A DNA stretch of 22,989 nt from an uncultured Oscillospiraceae bacterium (GTDB lineage Bacteria > Bacillota > Clostridia > Oscillospirales > Ruminococcaceae), in contig CAJTSP010000030.1 of the NCBI GenBank assembly GCA_910578965.1, forward strand, positions 1 through 22,989, given 5' to 3'. Positions 1 to 7,904 of the stretch are shown here, one piece after another. Position numbers and translations under genes: made by a program. Position 1 is the first letter of the stretch; each line of letters opens with the position of its first letter. The notes under the pieces are model-generated. The model made no database searches and had not been told where the DNA came from. It saw nothing but the letters and a program-made list of their open reading frames with translations.

Positions 1-231
1 CACCCCGCCCTCCTTCAAAAAGCGGATCAGGGCGGTGCGCTGGGCTGGCAGCAGGTCATCAAGCGGATGCCGCTTACCGCCGCCTTTGCCAACAAGGCCG
101 TGACGGTGGTGTGGGGGCTTGTGTGGGGCGTTTTGCTGTTTGACGAGGCGGTGACCCCCGGCAAGCTGGCCGGCTGCGCGCTGGTAATGGCGGGTGTGGC
201 CCTGTTTGCGGCCGAGGAGGGCAGGCCATGA
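1..231 (+). CDS. EmrE/EamA-type membrane transporter subunit, C-terminal part (5' end cut)
   Basis: The reading frame is open from the first base and ends in a TGA that overlaps the ATG of the next gene (ATGA). About 76 residues are visible. They contain two hydrophobic helices separated by a short polar stretch, with FDEAVTPGKLAGCALVMAG near the end. This is the usual last-two-helix pattern of the drug/metabolite transporter superfamily (SMR/EamA), where the final helix is preceded by a conserved acidic-then-Gly loop. Because the next gene is a full four-helix protein of the same type, the likely pair is an ArnE/ArnF-like heterodimer that flips a lipid-linked sugar. That role is inferred from the neighbours. 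A full-length ten-helix EamA permease cannot be excluded, as the start lies outside the window. Confidence 0.72.
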   Translation, partial: HPALLQKADQGGALGWQQVIKRMPLTAAFANKAVTVVWGLVWGVLLFDEAVTPGKLAGCALVMAGVALFAAEEGRP

Positions 232-578
232 GCGGCGGCGGGCTGTATGTGGGGCTCTGCCTTATTTCGGTGCTGGTGGGGGCGGTAAGCCAGGTGTTGC
301 TGAAAAAAGCGGCCCTGCGCCGCTACAAAAGCTTTTGGGCCGAGTACCTGAACCCGCTGGTGATCCTTGCCTACGGGTTGTTTGTGGGCTCGGCTGTGCT
401 GACCATGCTGGCCTACCGGGGCATCCCCTTGAGCCTTGGGCCGGTGCTGGAATCCACCAGCTATTTGTATGTGACCCTGTTTGGGGTGCTGATCTTCCAC
501 GAGCGGTTTACCGCAAAACGGGCCCTTGCGCTGGGCCTGATCCTTGCCGGCATTGCGGTGTACGCCTTTGCCGGCTGA
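228..578 (+). CDS. Small four-helix EmrE/ArnF-like membrane protein
   Basis: A 116-residue protein with four predicted membrane helices, the size of SMR-family proteins and of ArnE/ArnF flippase subunits. Visible family traits are an N-terminal helix running into SQVLLKKAA (residues 25-33), a central helix with GSAVLTMLAYRGIPLSLGP, and a last helix after the acidic-basic loop FHERFTAKRALALG. The start ATG overlaps the stop of the preceding gene and has a GAGGAGG ribosome site 7 bases upstream, so the two proteins are probably made in equal amounts. The family includes multidrug pumps, but the glycosyltransferases immediately downstream favour a lipid-linked sugar flippase. That function is inferred; the fold assignment is firm. 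Confidence 0.8.
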   Translation: MSGGGLYVGLCLISVLVGAVSQVLLKKAALRRYKSFWAEYLNPLVILAYGLFVGSAVLTMLAYRGIPLSLGPVLESTSYLYVTLFGVLIFHERFTAKRALALGLILAGIAVYAFAG

Positions 579-593
579 AACGAGGGCAAGCCA

Positions 594-1538
594 ATGCTGC
601 TGAGTTTTGTGATCCCCTGCTACCACAGCAGCGCCACCCTGCCCGGGGTGGTGCACGAGATCGAGGAGACGGTAACGGCGGACGGCCGGTACGACTATGA
701 GGTCATTTTGGTGAACGACAACCCGCCGGACGATACCTGGCGTACCATCCAGGCCCTTTGCGCCGAAAACAGCCGGGTGCGAGGTGTGTCGATGTCCCGC
801 AATTTTGGCCAGCACCCGGCTTTGATGGCCGGCTACCGGCTGGCGCGGGGCGAGATTGTGGTAAGCCTGGACGACGACGGCCAGAATCCCCCGCGGGAGA
901 TGTTCCGGCTGATCGACGCGCTGGACGACGAGACCGACCTTGCCTACGCCATCTACCAAAAGAAAAAGCACGCCGCCTGGCGCAACTGGGGCAGCAAGCT
1001 GAACGACTGGACCGCCTGCTGGCTGATCGGCAAGCCCAAGGGGCTGTACCTTGCCAGCTACAACGCGGCCAAGCGGTTTGTGGTGGACGAGATCATCCGC
1101 TACCAGGGCCCCTACCCCTATGTGGACGGGCTGGCCATCCGCAGCACCAGCCGGGTGCGCAACGTGCCGGTGGACCACATGCCGCGGGAGGAGGGGCGCT
1201 CGGGCTACTCGATGGGCAAGCTGGTGAGCGTCTGGCTGAACTGCTTTACCAGCTTTTCGGTCAAGCCGCTGCGGCTGGCCGCCTTTGCCGGGCTGTTTTT
1301 TGCGATGCTGGGCTTTTTGATGGCGGTGGTGGTAATTGTGCAAAAATTGGTGCTGGGGGATGTGGGCAGCGTTGGCTGGAGCAGCCTGATGTGCGTGTTG
1401 CTGGTGGTGGGCGGCCTGATTATGGCGTTGCTGGGCATTCTGGGCGAATACCTGGGCCGGCTCTATCTGAGCGTAAGCGCCGCGCCGCAGTATATTGTGC
1501 ACGAGCGTTGCAACCTGCCGCCGGAGGCAGAGCCGTGA
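594..1538 (+). CDS. Polyprenyl-phosphate glycosyltransferase, GT2 (GtrB/ArnC/CsbB type)
   Basis: A 314-residue family 2 glycosyltransferase. The GT-A domain begins with LSFVIPCYHSSATLPG (residues 3-18), has VNDNPPDDTW for the first acidic site (41-42), and LDDDGQNPP (92-100) for the metal-binding acidic cluster. The substrate-lid motif REEGRSGYSMGKL lies at 198-210. Two membrane helices follow at about 228-250 and 262-285, then GEYLGRLY (284-291), a hallmark of the GtrB/CsbB/ArnC group. These enzymes transfer a sugar from a nucleotide donor to undecaprenyl phosphate on the cytoplasmic face. The gene follows the small flippase-like gene by 15 bases and its stop overlaps the next start (GTGA). 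Which sugar it uses cannot be read from sequence. ND replaces the more common DD at 41-42. Confidence 0.9.
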   Translation: MLLSFVIPCYHSSATLPGVVHEIEETVTADGRYDYEVILVNDNPPDDTWRTIQALCAENSRVRGVSMSRNFGQHPALMAGYRLARGEIVVSLDDDGQNPPREMFRLIDALDDETDLAYAIYQKKKHAAWRNWGSKLNDWTACWLIGKPKGLYLASYNAAKRFVVDEIIRYQGPYPYVDGLAIRSTSRVRNVPVDHMPREEGRSGYSMGKLVSVWLNCFTSFSVKPLRLAAFAGLFFAMLGFLMAVVVIVQKLVLGDVGSVGWSSLMCVLLVVGGLIMALLGILGEYLGRLYLSVSAAPQYIVHERCNLPPEAEP

Positions 1539-3448
1539 GCCGCGCGCGCGCCGCCCGCTGGCTGCCCTGGGCCGTGCTGGCCGCGGCCTTTTGCCTGGTG
1601 GCCGCCCGCAGCTTTTTGAGCTTTTGTTGGGCGGACGAGAGCTTTTACCTGGCCATTGCCCACCGCTTTTGGCTGGGGGAGGCCCCCTTTGTGGACGAAT
1701 GGAACCCCGCACAGATCTATGTGGTGCTGCTGATGCCCTTTTACACCCTGTACCGCGCGGTGTTCGGCACGGCGGACGGGGTGTACCTGGCGGCCCGGCT
1801 GGCCTATGCGCTCTTGAGCGGGGCGGCCGCCGCCTTTGTGTACGCCGCTTTGCAAAAAGAGGGCCGGGCCGGGGCGCTGGCTGGGGCGCTGCTCTGCCTG
1901 CTTTACTCCCGCGCAAACATCGGCGGGCTTTCGTACTACAACCTCTCGCTTGTGTTTTGCCTGTTTGGCTGCACCGCCCTTTATTGCGCGGCCGGGCGTG
2001 TTTTAGAGGCAGGCCCGGCCGCAGGGGCTGCCGGGCCCGGAAGTGCCACCGGGCCAAAGAGCCTGTTCAGCGCGGCAACGGCCGGGCCGGGGAACGCCGC
2101 CGGCGGTATGGGGCAGGCTTTGCGGGAGGGCACGGGGCGGCCGGCCTGCCCGCGCGCGGCGGCGCTCTGGTGCTTGTTTGCCGGCGCGGCCATGGCGCTG
2201 GCGGTGGTGTGCACCCCGTTTTTTGCGCTGTTCTGGCTGGCGGCGCTGCTGCCCTTTTTGGCGCGGCGGCTGGCCCGCTGGAGGGCGCCGGCCGGCTGTT
2301 TTGTGCTGGGCAGCGCGGCCAGCGCCGGGATCTACCTTGTATGGGTGTTGCGGCGGGTATCCCCTAGCCGGCTTTTGGATATGCTGCCCTATGTGATGAG
2401 CGACCCCGAGGCCAATGAGCGTAGCCTGAAAACCCTGCTGATGGCCTTTGCCCTGCCGGCTTACCAGTTCCGCGCGAGCCTTTTACTCTGGGGCGGGGCG
2501 CTGCTTTGGGCCGGCTGGCGGGTGCTGGTGTGCCGCCGGCCCTTTGCCCCCCGCGAGGCCCTGCTGCCCGCCGGCCTTATGGGCGCGGCGCTGGCCGCAG
2601 AGTTGGCCCTTTCGGGCCGGATGCCCGGGCGGCCGCATGCGGCGCTCTGCATTGCGGCGCTCTGTTTGTTTTTGCTGCTGCCCGCCGCCCGCCGCCCCAT
2701 GCGCAGCTTTTTGTGCTTTGGGCTGCCGGGGGCGGTGCTGGCGGTTTCGTGGCAGCTTTCGTCCAACACCCGGTTTTCCGGCATGACCATCGGGTTTGCG
2801 CTGGCCAGCGTTTGGGCGGCCGTAACAGCGGCCCGGTTTGCCGGCTGGCTGGGGGATACGCTGGGCGCTGCCCCGGCGGCCGGCCCCACGCCCGGCCCCG
2901 CACGGGAGCGGCTATTACGGGCGCTGCCCGCTTTGTACCTTGTGCTATGCCTGGTGCTGCCGGTGTTGGCCTCGGCGGTGCAGCGGGCGGTACTGGTCTA
3001 CCGGGACGACCCTATCCAGCTTTGCACCACCCGCATCGAGGCCGGCCCGGCCCGGGGGCTTTACACCAGCGCCGAAAACGCGCGGCAGTACCGCGAAATT
3101 TACGAGCTGCTGGCCACCCTGCCACCGGACAGCGAGCCCCTTTTCCTATCCAGCCTGCTGCCCTGGGGTTACCTTGTAAACGACCTGCGCTGTGGCGCGC
3201 CGGGTAGCTGGCGTACCCCGCTGGACTTTGTGCAGCTATCGGATTATTACCGTCTCAACCCTCAAAACTTTCCCCGCGCCATATTGGTGCTCAGGGCCAA
3301 ATACGGGCGTTACCGCTCTACGGTAGAAGGCACCGAGGAATCCTATGTCAATGCCAACGTAACCGAAAGCTGGTTTCTGGCCGAGCTTTCCGAGCGGGGC
3401 TACCGCTGTACCGAAACCCCCTGCGGGCTGCTGTATCAGGCGCCTTAA
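1535..3448 (+). CDS. Multi-pass GT-C-type glycosyltransferase (ArnT/YfhO-like role)
   Basis: A 637-residue membrane protein. I chose GTG at 1535 because it overlaps the upstream stop (GTGA) and has GGAGG about 8 bases before it; the longer in-frame reading back to 758 overlaps the GT2 gene and is not real. After the first helix comes an extracytoplasmic loop with ADESFY (33-38) and VDEWNP (53-58), the acidic pair typical of GT-C enzymes such as PMT and ArnT that use lipid-phosphate sugars. About ten membrane helices follow to roughly residue 490, then a soluble C-terminal domain of about 145 residues. It probably moves the sugar supplied by the upstream GT2 to a cell-wall polymer, lipid or protein outside the membrane. 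An Ala/Gly/Pro-rich, poorly conserved-looking loop lies near residues 155-210. Acceptor unknown. Confidence 0.83.
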   Translation: MSRARAARWLPWAVLAAAFCLVAARSFLSFCWADESFYLAIAHRFWLGEAPFVDEWNPAQIYVVLLMPFYTLYRAVFGTADGVYLAARLAYALLSGAAAAFVYAALQKEGRAGALAGALLCLLYSRANIGGLSYYNLSLVFCLFGCTALYCAAGRVLEAGPAAGAAGPGSATGPKSLFSAATAGPGNAAGGMGQALREGTGRPACPRAAALWCLFAGAAMALAVVCTPFFALFWLAALLPFLARRLARWRAPAGCFVLGSAASAGIYLVWVLRRVSPSRLLDMLPYVMSDPEANERSLKTLLMAFALPAYQFRASLLLWGGALLWAGWRVLVCRRPFAPREALLPAGLMGAALAAELALSGRMPGRPHAALCIAALCLFLLLPAARRPMRSFLCFGLPGAVLAVSWQLSSNTRFSGMTIGFALASVWAAVTAARFAGWLGDTLGAAPAAGPTPGPARERLLRALPALYLVLCLVLPVLASAVQRAVLVYRDDPIQLCTTRIEAGPARGLYTSAENARQYREIYELLATLPPDSEPLFLSSLLPWGYLVNDLRCGAPGSWRTPLDFVQLSDYYRLNPQNFPRAILVLRAKYGRYRSTVEGTEESYVNANVTESWFLAELSERGYRCTETPCGLLYQAP

Positions 3449-3467
3449 AAGCCTTATGCAAAGCAAA

Positions 3468-3498
3468 CAGCCGCCGGGCCGCTAAGGCCCGGCGGCTG
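3468..3498. terminator. Bidirectional terminator between convergent operons
   Basis: A perfect 13-bp inverted repeat (3468-3480 with 3486-3498) closes on the five-base loop GCTAA. It sits 20 bases after the GT-C gene stop and 19 bases before the stop of the convergent AEC transporter gene. On the + strand it is followed by GGTTTTAGG; on the - strand by a T-rich stretch (TTTGCTTTGC). It probably serves both operons. Confidence 0.8.
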
Positions 3499-3516
3499 CC
3501 GGTTTTAGGGGATGCT

Positions 3517-4467
3517 TTATAAAAGGCCGCAGGCGTTCAGCCCCGCCACCCAGCAAAACATGGTAACGGCCGAGCCCAGGGTTGTAGCAGCAACAATTTC
3601 GGCAGCAAGGGCGTCGTCCCCGCCATAGGCCTGCGCAAGGGTAAAGGAGGATACCGCGGTGGGCGCGCCCATCAGCCCCAGCATGGTGGCAATATGGGCT
3701 CCCTGCAGGCCGGCGGCCAGGCAGAGGGCCAGCCCCACCGCCGGGCAGAGGATAAGCCGGGCCGCGCTGACCCCGGCCAGGGCGCGCGCATGCCGGCAGA
3801 AACCGGAGGTGCGCAGGCTTGCCCCCAGCAGTACAAAGGCCAGCGGGGTGGTCACCCCAGCCAGAGCGGCAACGGTACCGTCCAGGGCCTGCGGCAGCCG
3901 CAGGCCAAGCCCGCCCGCCGCAAAGGCGGCCGCTGCCGCCAGCAGGGGCGGGTTGGTAAGCACCTGCCGTGCGAGCCCCCGCAGGCTTTTTGCGCCGCCC
4001 CGGATGGGGGAAAGCACCAGCACCGCCAGCGCCATATCCAAAGGGGTAAGCAGCATGATGAGCAGCGAGAGCGGACCAAGCTGCTGCGTGCCGCAGAGCG
4101 CCGTAACGATGGGCAGCGAAAAGATCACCCCGTTGGTCTGGTAAAGCCCCTGCGTAATTACACCCCGCCGCGCCGGAGGTGTCCCGCGCAGCCGCTGCAC
4201 CCCCTCGCTGACGAGCACAATGGCAAGGGTCATCCCCGCCGTAACACCCGCAAGCAACAGGTTTTGGGCCGAAAACAGGGTGCTTTGGTCGGTATGATAG
4301 ATGCTGGAAAAGATCATGAGCGGCAAAAACAGGTGGAAGATGAGCCGGTTTGCCTGCTCGATGCCCTCCGGGCCGATCAGCTTCCGGCGGCGGCAAAACG
4401 CCCCCGCCGCCAGCTCAAACGCCAGCGGGAACATGATTTCAAAGGCCATCCCGATACTGTTTTGCAT
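3517..4467 (-). CDS. AEC-family (auxin efflux carrier-like) transporter
   Basis: A 316-residue membrane permease of the AEC family, which in bacteria exports or exchanges organic acids such as malate, malonate or related metabolites. The start at 4467 is set by AAAAAGGAGCGATACAATG. A longer in-frame extension to 4542 is basic, unlike the family, and is rejected. About ten helices are visible. Family traits include an N-terminal RRRKLIGPEGIEQANRL segment after helix one, FLPLMIFSSIY in helix two, QTNGVIFSLPIVTALCG near the middle, and ATMLGLMGAPTAVSSFTLAQ near the end. It is the last gene of the amino-sugar operon, about 150 bases after nagA. It might export an acid end product such as acetate or lactate released during amino-sugar breakdown; that is a guess from position only. 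Confidence 0.85.
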   Translation of the reverse strand: MQNSIGMAFEIMFPLAFELAAGAFCRRRKLIGPEGIEQANRLIFHLFLPLMIFSSIYHTDQSTLFSAQNLLLAGVTAGMTLAIVLVSEGVQRLRGTPPARRGVITQGLYQTNGVIFSLPIVTALCGTQQLGPLSLLIMLLTPLDMALAVLVLSPIRGGAKSLRGLARQVLTNPPLLAAAAAFAAGGLGLRLPQALDGTVAALAGVTTPLAFVLLGASLRTSGFCRHARALAGVSAARLILCPAVGLALCLAAGLQGAHIATMLGLMGAPTAVSSFTLAQAYGGDDALAAEIVAATTLGSAVTMFCWVAGLNACGLL

Positions 4468-4590
4468 TGTATCGCTCCTTTTTACATCCTTTGGCCAAAT
4501 ACCTGCACGCCGGCCAAAACGGCAGCAGGCAGCCCGCCGCACAAGCCCGGCGCCCCAAAAAGGGCCGGCCGAGAAAGGGCAGCAACCCTG

Positions 4591-4608
4591 GGGCAGCCGA
4601 AGCCGCCC
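4591..4608 (-). terminator. Weak hairpin after nagA
   Basis: GGGCAGC and GCCGCCC form a 7-bp stem with one G-U pair and a TTCG loop when read on the - strand, starting 9 bases after the nagA stop. No clear T-run follows, so it may only attenuate transcription into the AEC transporter gene. Confidence 0.3.
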
Positions 4609-4617
4609 GGGCGCAGG

Positions 4618-5787
4618 CTACATCTCAACAAACCCGCCCCGTACCATGACCTTTTTGATCTGGATGTCCTCGTCAAACAACAAAAGGTCGGCCCGCTTGC
4701 CCTGGCCGATGGAACCGGTCTCACCGTCGATCCGCAAAAGCTTTGCGGGGGTAAGGGAGGCCATCTTGACCGCCTGATAAAGGGGCGCGTCGGTAAGCCG
4801 GCAGACGGTGCGCACCAGCCGGTCGGTGGTGGCGACGCTGCCCGCAAAGGCGCTGCGGTCGGCCAGCTTGGCCACCCCGTCCTCCTTGATAACCGGCAGC
4901 CCGCCCAGGGTATACTCGCCGTCCGGCATGCCGGCGGCCTGCATGCTGTCGGTAACAAGGCAGACCCGGTCCGGCCCCTTGATCTTATAGATGAGCTGCA
5001 AAAGCTCGGCCGGCAGGTGGCAGCCGTCCGCGATGGCCTCCACATACAGATCGTCCAGCAGGTAGCCCGCCTCGATGGCCCCCGCGATGCGCCAGGCGTT
5101 GACCCGGCGCACGGTGGCCATGCAGGAATAGAAATGGGTCAGGCAGGCAAGGCCGTTCTCGTAAGATCGAAAGACCTCCTGGCAGGTAGCGTCCGAATGG
5201 GCCAGGCTGGAGATGATGCCCTCCTCGCGCAGGCGGCGCAAAAACTGCTGGGAGCCGGGCAGCTCAACGGCAAAGGACCAGCGCCGGATGCGCTTTGTGC
5301 GGGCCAGCACCTGCTCGTACTCCTCGGGCTGGGGCGCCCGCAGGTATTCCGGGTTCTGCGCGCCCGCCTGGCTGGCCGCAAAGTACGGCCCCTCCAGGTG
5401 CAACCCGTGGATGGTGGGATGCCCGGGCCTTTGCAGCTCGATGCCGTTAAAAAGCTCTACATACTCCAGCAGCTCCTGCCGGCTGCCGGTAACGGTGGTG
5501 GGCAGGATGGTGGTGGTACCGTGCAGCATATGCGCGCGGCAGGCCCCATAGATGGCCTCGGGGCCGTCCATAAAATTGTACCCGCCCGCGCCGTGGGTGT
5601 GGATGTCGATAAAGCCGGGCGAGAGGTACAGCCCTTCGGCGTCCACCACGCGGCAGCCGGCCGGCCTTTCCAGGCTGGCGTTTAAGGCCACGGCGGTGAT
5701 GGTCTCGCCCTCTGTCAGTACCTCGCCGGGGCAGATGCCGGTGGGCAGCACCAGCCGGGCGTTGCAGAACAGGGTGGCAGTGCTCAT
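4618..5787 (-). CDS. nagA: N-acetylglucosamine-6-phosphate deacetylase
   Basis: A 389-residue amidohydrolase of normal NagA length. It removes acetate from GlcNAc-6-phosphate to give glucosamine-6-phosphate, the substrate of NagB. The TIM-barrel metal motif GFIDIHTHG (58-66), HGTTTILPT (89-97), the metal-binding Glu in HLEGPYF (E132), His197 in LAHSDA, His218 in LTHFY, and the catalytic Asp280 in LVTDSMQAAG are all in place. The C-terminal AGSVATTDRLV and the RADLLLFD strand are also typical. The start is preceded by AAAGGGGG with about 10 bases spacing. It lies 22 bases after the SIS-domain gene and is part of the long LacI-led operon. Cytoplasmic. Confidence 0.95.
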   Translation of the reverse strand: MSTATLFCNARLVLPTGICPGEVLTEGETITAVALNASLERPAGCRVVDAEGLYLSPGFIDIHTHGAGGYNFMDGPEAIYGACRAHMLHGTTTILPTTVTGSRQELLEYVELFNGIELQRPGHPTIHGLHLEGPYFAASQAGAQNPEYLRAPQPEEYEQVLARTKRIRRWSFAVELPGSQQFLRRLREEGIISSLAHSDATCQEVFRSYENGLACLTHFYSCMATVRRVNAWRIAGAIEAGYLLDDLYVEAIADGCHLPAELLQLIYKIKGPDRVCLVTDSMQAAGMPDGEYTLGGLPVIKEDGVAKLADRSAFAGSVATTDRLVRTVCRLTDAPLYQAVKMASLTPAKLLRIDGETGSIGQGKRADLLLFDEDIQIKKVMVRGGFVEM

Positions 5788-5809
5788 GGCGTTTTGGCCC
5801 CCTTTCCGC

Positions 5810-6571
5810 TTACAGGCAGCGCACCGCGCCGCGGAACCGGGCCAGGAACTGGTTGTTCCACTCGTCGCCGCCGGGGCAGTTGCCGCTGCGCCAGACCGGC
5901 GGCTCGACCCCCTCGTTTACCAGCATGTTGACCGCCTCCACCACCACGCTGTTCATCACATAGGCGTTGGCGTAGGTGCTGAGCGCCCCGATCTTTTGGG
6001 GGAAGCCCTCCAGCTCGATGGTGGCGTCGCCCAATTTGACCTTGCAGTCGATGCTGCAGTCCACGATCTCGTGCAGGTTCTGCTTGCTGGGGTGCCGGGC
6101 CGGATGGTCCTTGGGGCAGGTGTTGGCGTGCTCGTGGCTGCTTACCCCGATCACCTTTGCTCCCCGCGCCTTTGCGGTAAGCGCGGCGTCGATGGTGGCC
6201 GAGTTGATGCCGTATGCGTTGACAACCCAGAGCAGGTCCCCTTCGCCGATGCCGTAGTCCTCAATGACGATCTTTCCATAGCCGGGCAGCCGCTCGGTCT
6301 GCATCGATTTGAGCGCCCCGTTGCTGAGCATGGTCTCCTGGTTGAGGATAGCGCTGACATGCATCAGCCCCCCGGCGCGGAAAAACACCTCCATGGCCGC
6401 CAAGTTGGAGTGGCCGCCCGGGCCGAATACGTACACCAGCTTGTCCTGCTTGACCTGGTCCGCGATCATGCGGGCCGCGGTGAGGATGTGTTCGCGCTCG
6501 GTGGCGCGGATCTCGTCGATGATGCCGATGACCTCCTTGTAGTAGAGGTCCATGACCGTTCCCTGCTGCAT
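5810..6571 (-). CDS. SIS-domain sugar-phosphate binding protein (UPF0309-like)
   Basis: A 253-residue protein with one sugar-isomerase (SIS) domain. The phosphosugar-binding loop is FGPGGHSNLAAM (49-60), the second half begins at VVNAYGINSATIDAA (116-130), and the tail PPVWRSGNCPGGDEWN (224-239) resembles the conserved end of the UPF0309/SIS_2 group. These proteins bind phosphorylated amino sugars as isomerases or regulators, but the reaction for this group is not established. The ATG at 6571 has GAGAGGA upstream; a second ATG at 6553 (MDLYY) also has an acceptable site, AGGGA. Members are usually seen beside amino-sugar catabolic genes, as here between the ceramidase-fold gene and nagA. It could isomerise or deaminate an alternative hexosamine phosphate. 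Confidence 0.82.
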   Translation of the reverse strand: MQQGTVMDLYYKEVIGIIDEIRATEREHILTAARMIADQVKQDKLVYVFGPGGHSNLAAMEVFFRAGGLMHVSAILNQETMLSNGALKSMQTERLPGYGKIVIEDYGIGEGDLLWVVNAYGINSATIDAALTAKARGAKVIGVSSHEHANTCPKDHPARHPSKQNLHEIVDCSIDCKVKLGDATIELEGFPQKIGALSTYANAYVMNSVVVEAVNMLVNEGVEPPVWRSGNCPGGDEWNNQFLARFRGAVRCL

Positions 6572-6638
6572 ACTTTTTTCCTCTCTTTCTTTTCCCCAGG
6601 GGGGATGCTTTTCAGGATGCGTGCGGCGGTTATCAGTT

Positions 6639-7889
6639 TCAGCCCTGCGCCAGCCGGGCCAGCGCGTCGCAGATCAGCGGCTCGATGCGGGGCGAGTACA
6701 CCCCGGCCAGCGCAAAGTAGAGGGCCGAACCGGCCGGCTCATAGCCGCCCTCGGCCATCTGCTGGGCGTTTGCCAGATACCCGATCATGCCGTTGGCGTA
6801 CCCGGCGCAGAGCGAGCCGGGGCAGACCGCCCGGGCAAAGGCGGCGTAGCTTTGCACCACCTCGGCGTTGAAGAGATAGACCGGCTGCCCGGCAATGCGC
6901 AGAAGGTGCAGTTCCAGGGTCTCCTCGGCGCGCAGGCCCTTTTGCAGCACCTTTTGGGCCCAGAGCCGGGTGGCCTCGTCCGGGCTTTGGCAGGCGGCCT
7001 GGGCCTGCTGCGGGCTGAAGGGCTGGTCCAGCGGCAGGGCCAGCCGCTCGGTGCGGCAGCCAAGCGCCCCTTCCACCGGCCGCCCGCCGGTTTGCAGCAG
7101 GCTTTGGCAGCGCTGGGTAAAAGCGGCGGCAAACACCTTGACACGCTCGTAATCACAGGGGACAAACCGGTCTCCCAGCACGCTGTTGGGGCGCAGATCA
7201 CCGGTGCAGCCCTGCAAAAACAGGCCGGTGCAGCCGGGCATCCCCTCCTCCAGCAGCCGAAGCGCCGCGCCGGGATAGTCCGGCTGGATGACATTGCCGT
7301 TTGAAAGGTTGGCATGGCAGGGATAGTGCACCAGCAGCCCCTTGGCCCCGCCGCCCAGCCGCCGGTACTCCAGCAGGGTCAGGTGATGGTCGGCCGGCAC
7401 GGCGTAGTTGGGCCACATCTGCACCCCGTCCGGGGTGAGCACCCGGCGGTAGACATTCAAAGCGCATTCGCCATCATACCGCAGGGCCTCCACCGGCTCT
7501 AAGTCGCCAAGGGCCTCGGCCGCGGCGGCAAGCAGTTGCCCGTACAAAAACCGCCGGTAGCCGGCGTCGCAGGTCTCCAGCGGGGCAATAAAGCTTTCGC
7601 CGGTGCCCGGGCCGGAATGGTTGTGCGAGGCCACCAGGTGCAGCCGCCCGGCGCTTAGCCCCAGCGCCGCCTCGGCGGCCGGGCGGTATTCCTCCGCAAA
7701 CCCGCTGTTCCACCAAAGCAGGTCGGCATACGCCAGCACCAGCCGGCGGCCGTCCTGCTCCAGCGCGTGCACCCGCAGCCAAAGGTCCTCGGCCACCCCC
7801 TCAAAGGGGCCGGTGCGGGTGCCGTAGCCGCACAGCCGCACCGGGGTTTGGGGGGTAATGCAGCGCCTTGCGCATCCAAGTTTAAGCAT
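6639..7889 (-). CDS. Neutral/alkaline ceramidase-fold protein, probably cytoplasmic
   Basis: A 416-residue protein matching the N-terminal catalytic domain of neutral ceramidases but lacking the extra C-terminal domain and any signal peptide. Zinc-site features are visible: SHNHSGPG (88-95), VHYPCHANLSN (187-197), the acidic FNAEVV (E343) and GGYEP (Y383). In Pseudomonas neutral ceramidase the nucleophile is a serine in GDVSPN; the matching segment here is GCTGDLRPN (228-235), with Arg in place of Ser. The substrate is therefore probably not ceramide. The gene is 15 bases after the AGE epimerase with a GGGGGAGG ribosome site 6 bases before ATG, so it works with an amino-sugar pathway. Hydrolysis of an N-acyl bond in an acylated amino sugar is possible; this is inference. 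Confidence 0.8.
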   Translation of the reverse strand: MLKLGCARRCITPQTPVRLCGYGTRTGPFEGVAEDLWLRVHALEQDGRRLVLAYADLLWWNSGFAEEYRPAAEAALGLSAGRLHLVASHNHSGPGTGESFIAPLETCDAGYRRFLYGQLLAAAAEALGDLEPVEALRYDGECALNVYRRVLTPDGVQMWPNYAVPADHHLTLLEYRRLGGGAKGLLVHYPCHANLSNGNVIQPDYPGAALRLLEEGMPGCTGLFLQGCTGDLRPNSVLGDRFVPCDYERVKVFAAAFTQRCQSLLQTGGRPVEGALGCRTERLALPLDQPFSPQQAQAACQSPDEATRLWAQKVLQKGLRAEETLELHLLRIAGQPVYLFNAEVVQSYAAFARAVCPGSLCAGYANGMIGYLANAQQMAEGGYEPAGSALYFALAGVYSPRIEPLICDALARLAQG

Positions 7890-7904
7890 TTTGGCCTCCC
7901 CCTT

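Noticed and set aside
758..1534. Upstream extension of the GT-C gene
   Set aside because: It overlaps the GT2 gene in another frame and translates to Arg/Gly-rich nonsense; GTG at 1535 has a ribosome site and the usual first membrane helix.
27..2057. A 676-codon open frame on the - strand
   Set aside because: It is antisense to the four-gene glycosylation operon, has a His/Gln/Arg-rich low-complexity translation, no membrane or enzyme motif, and no ribosome site. High GC leaves few stop codons on the opposite strand.
3694..5685. A 663-codon + strand open frame over the AEC and nagA genes
   Set aside because: It is the antisense of two well recognised genes and has no family motif.
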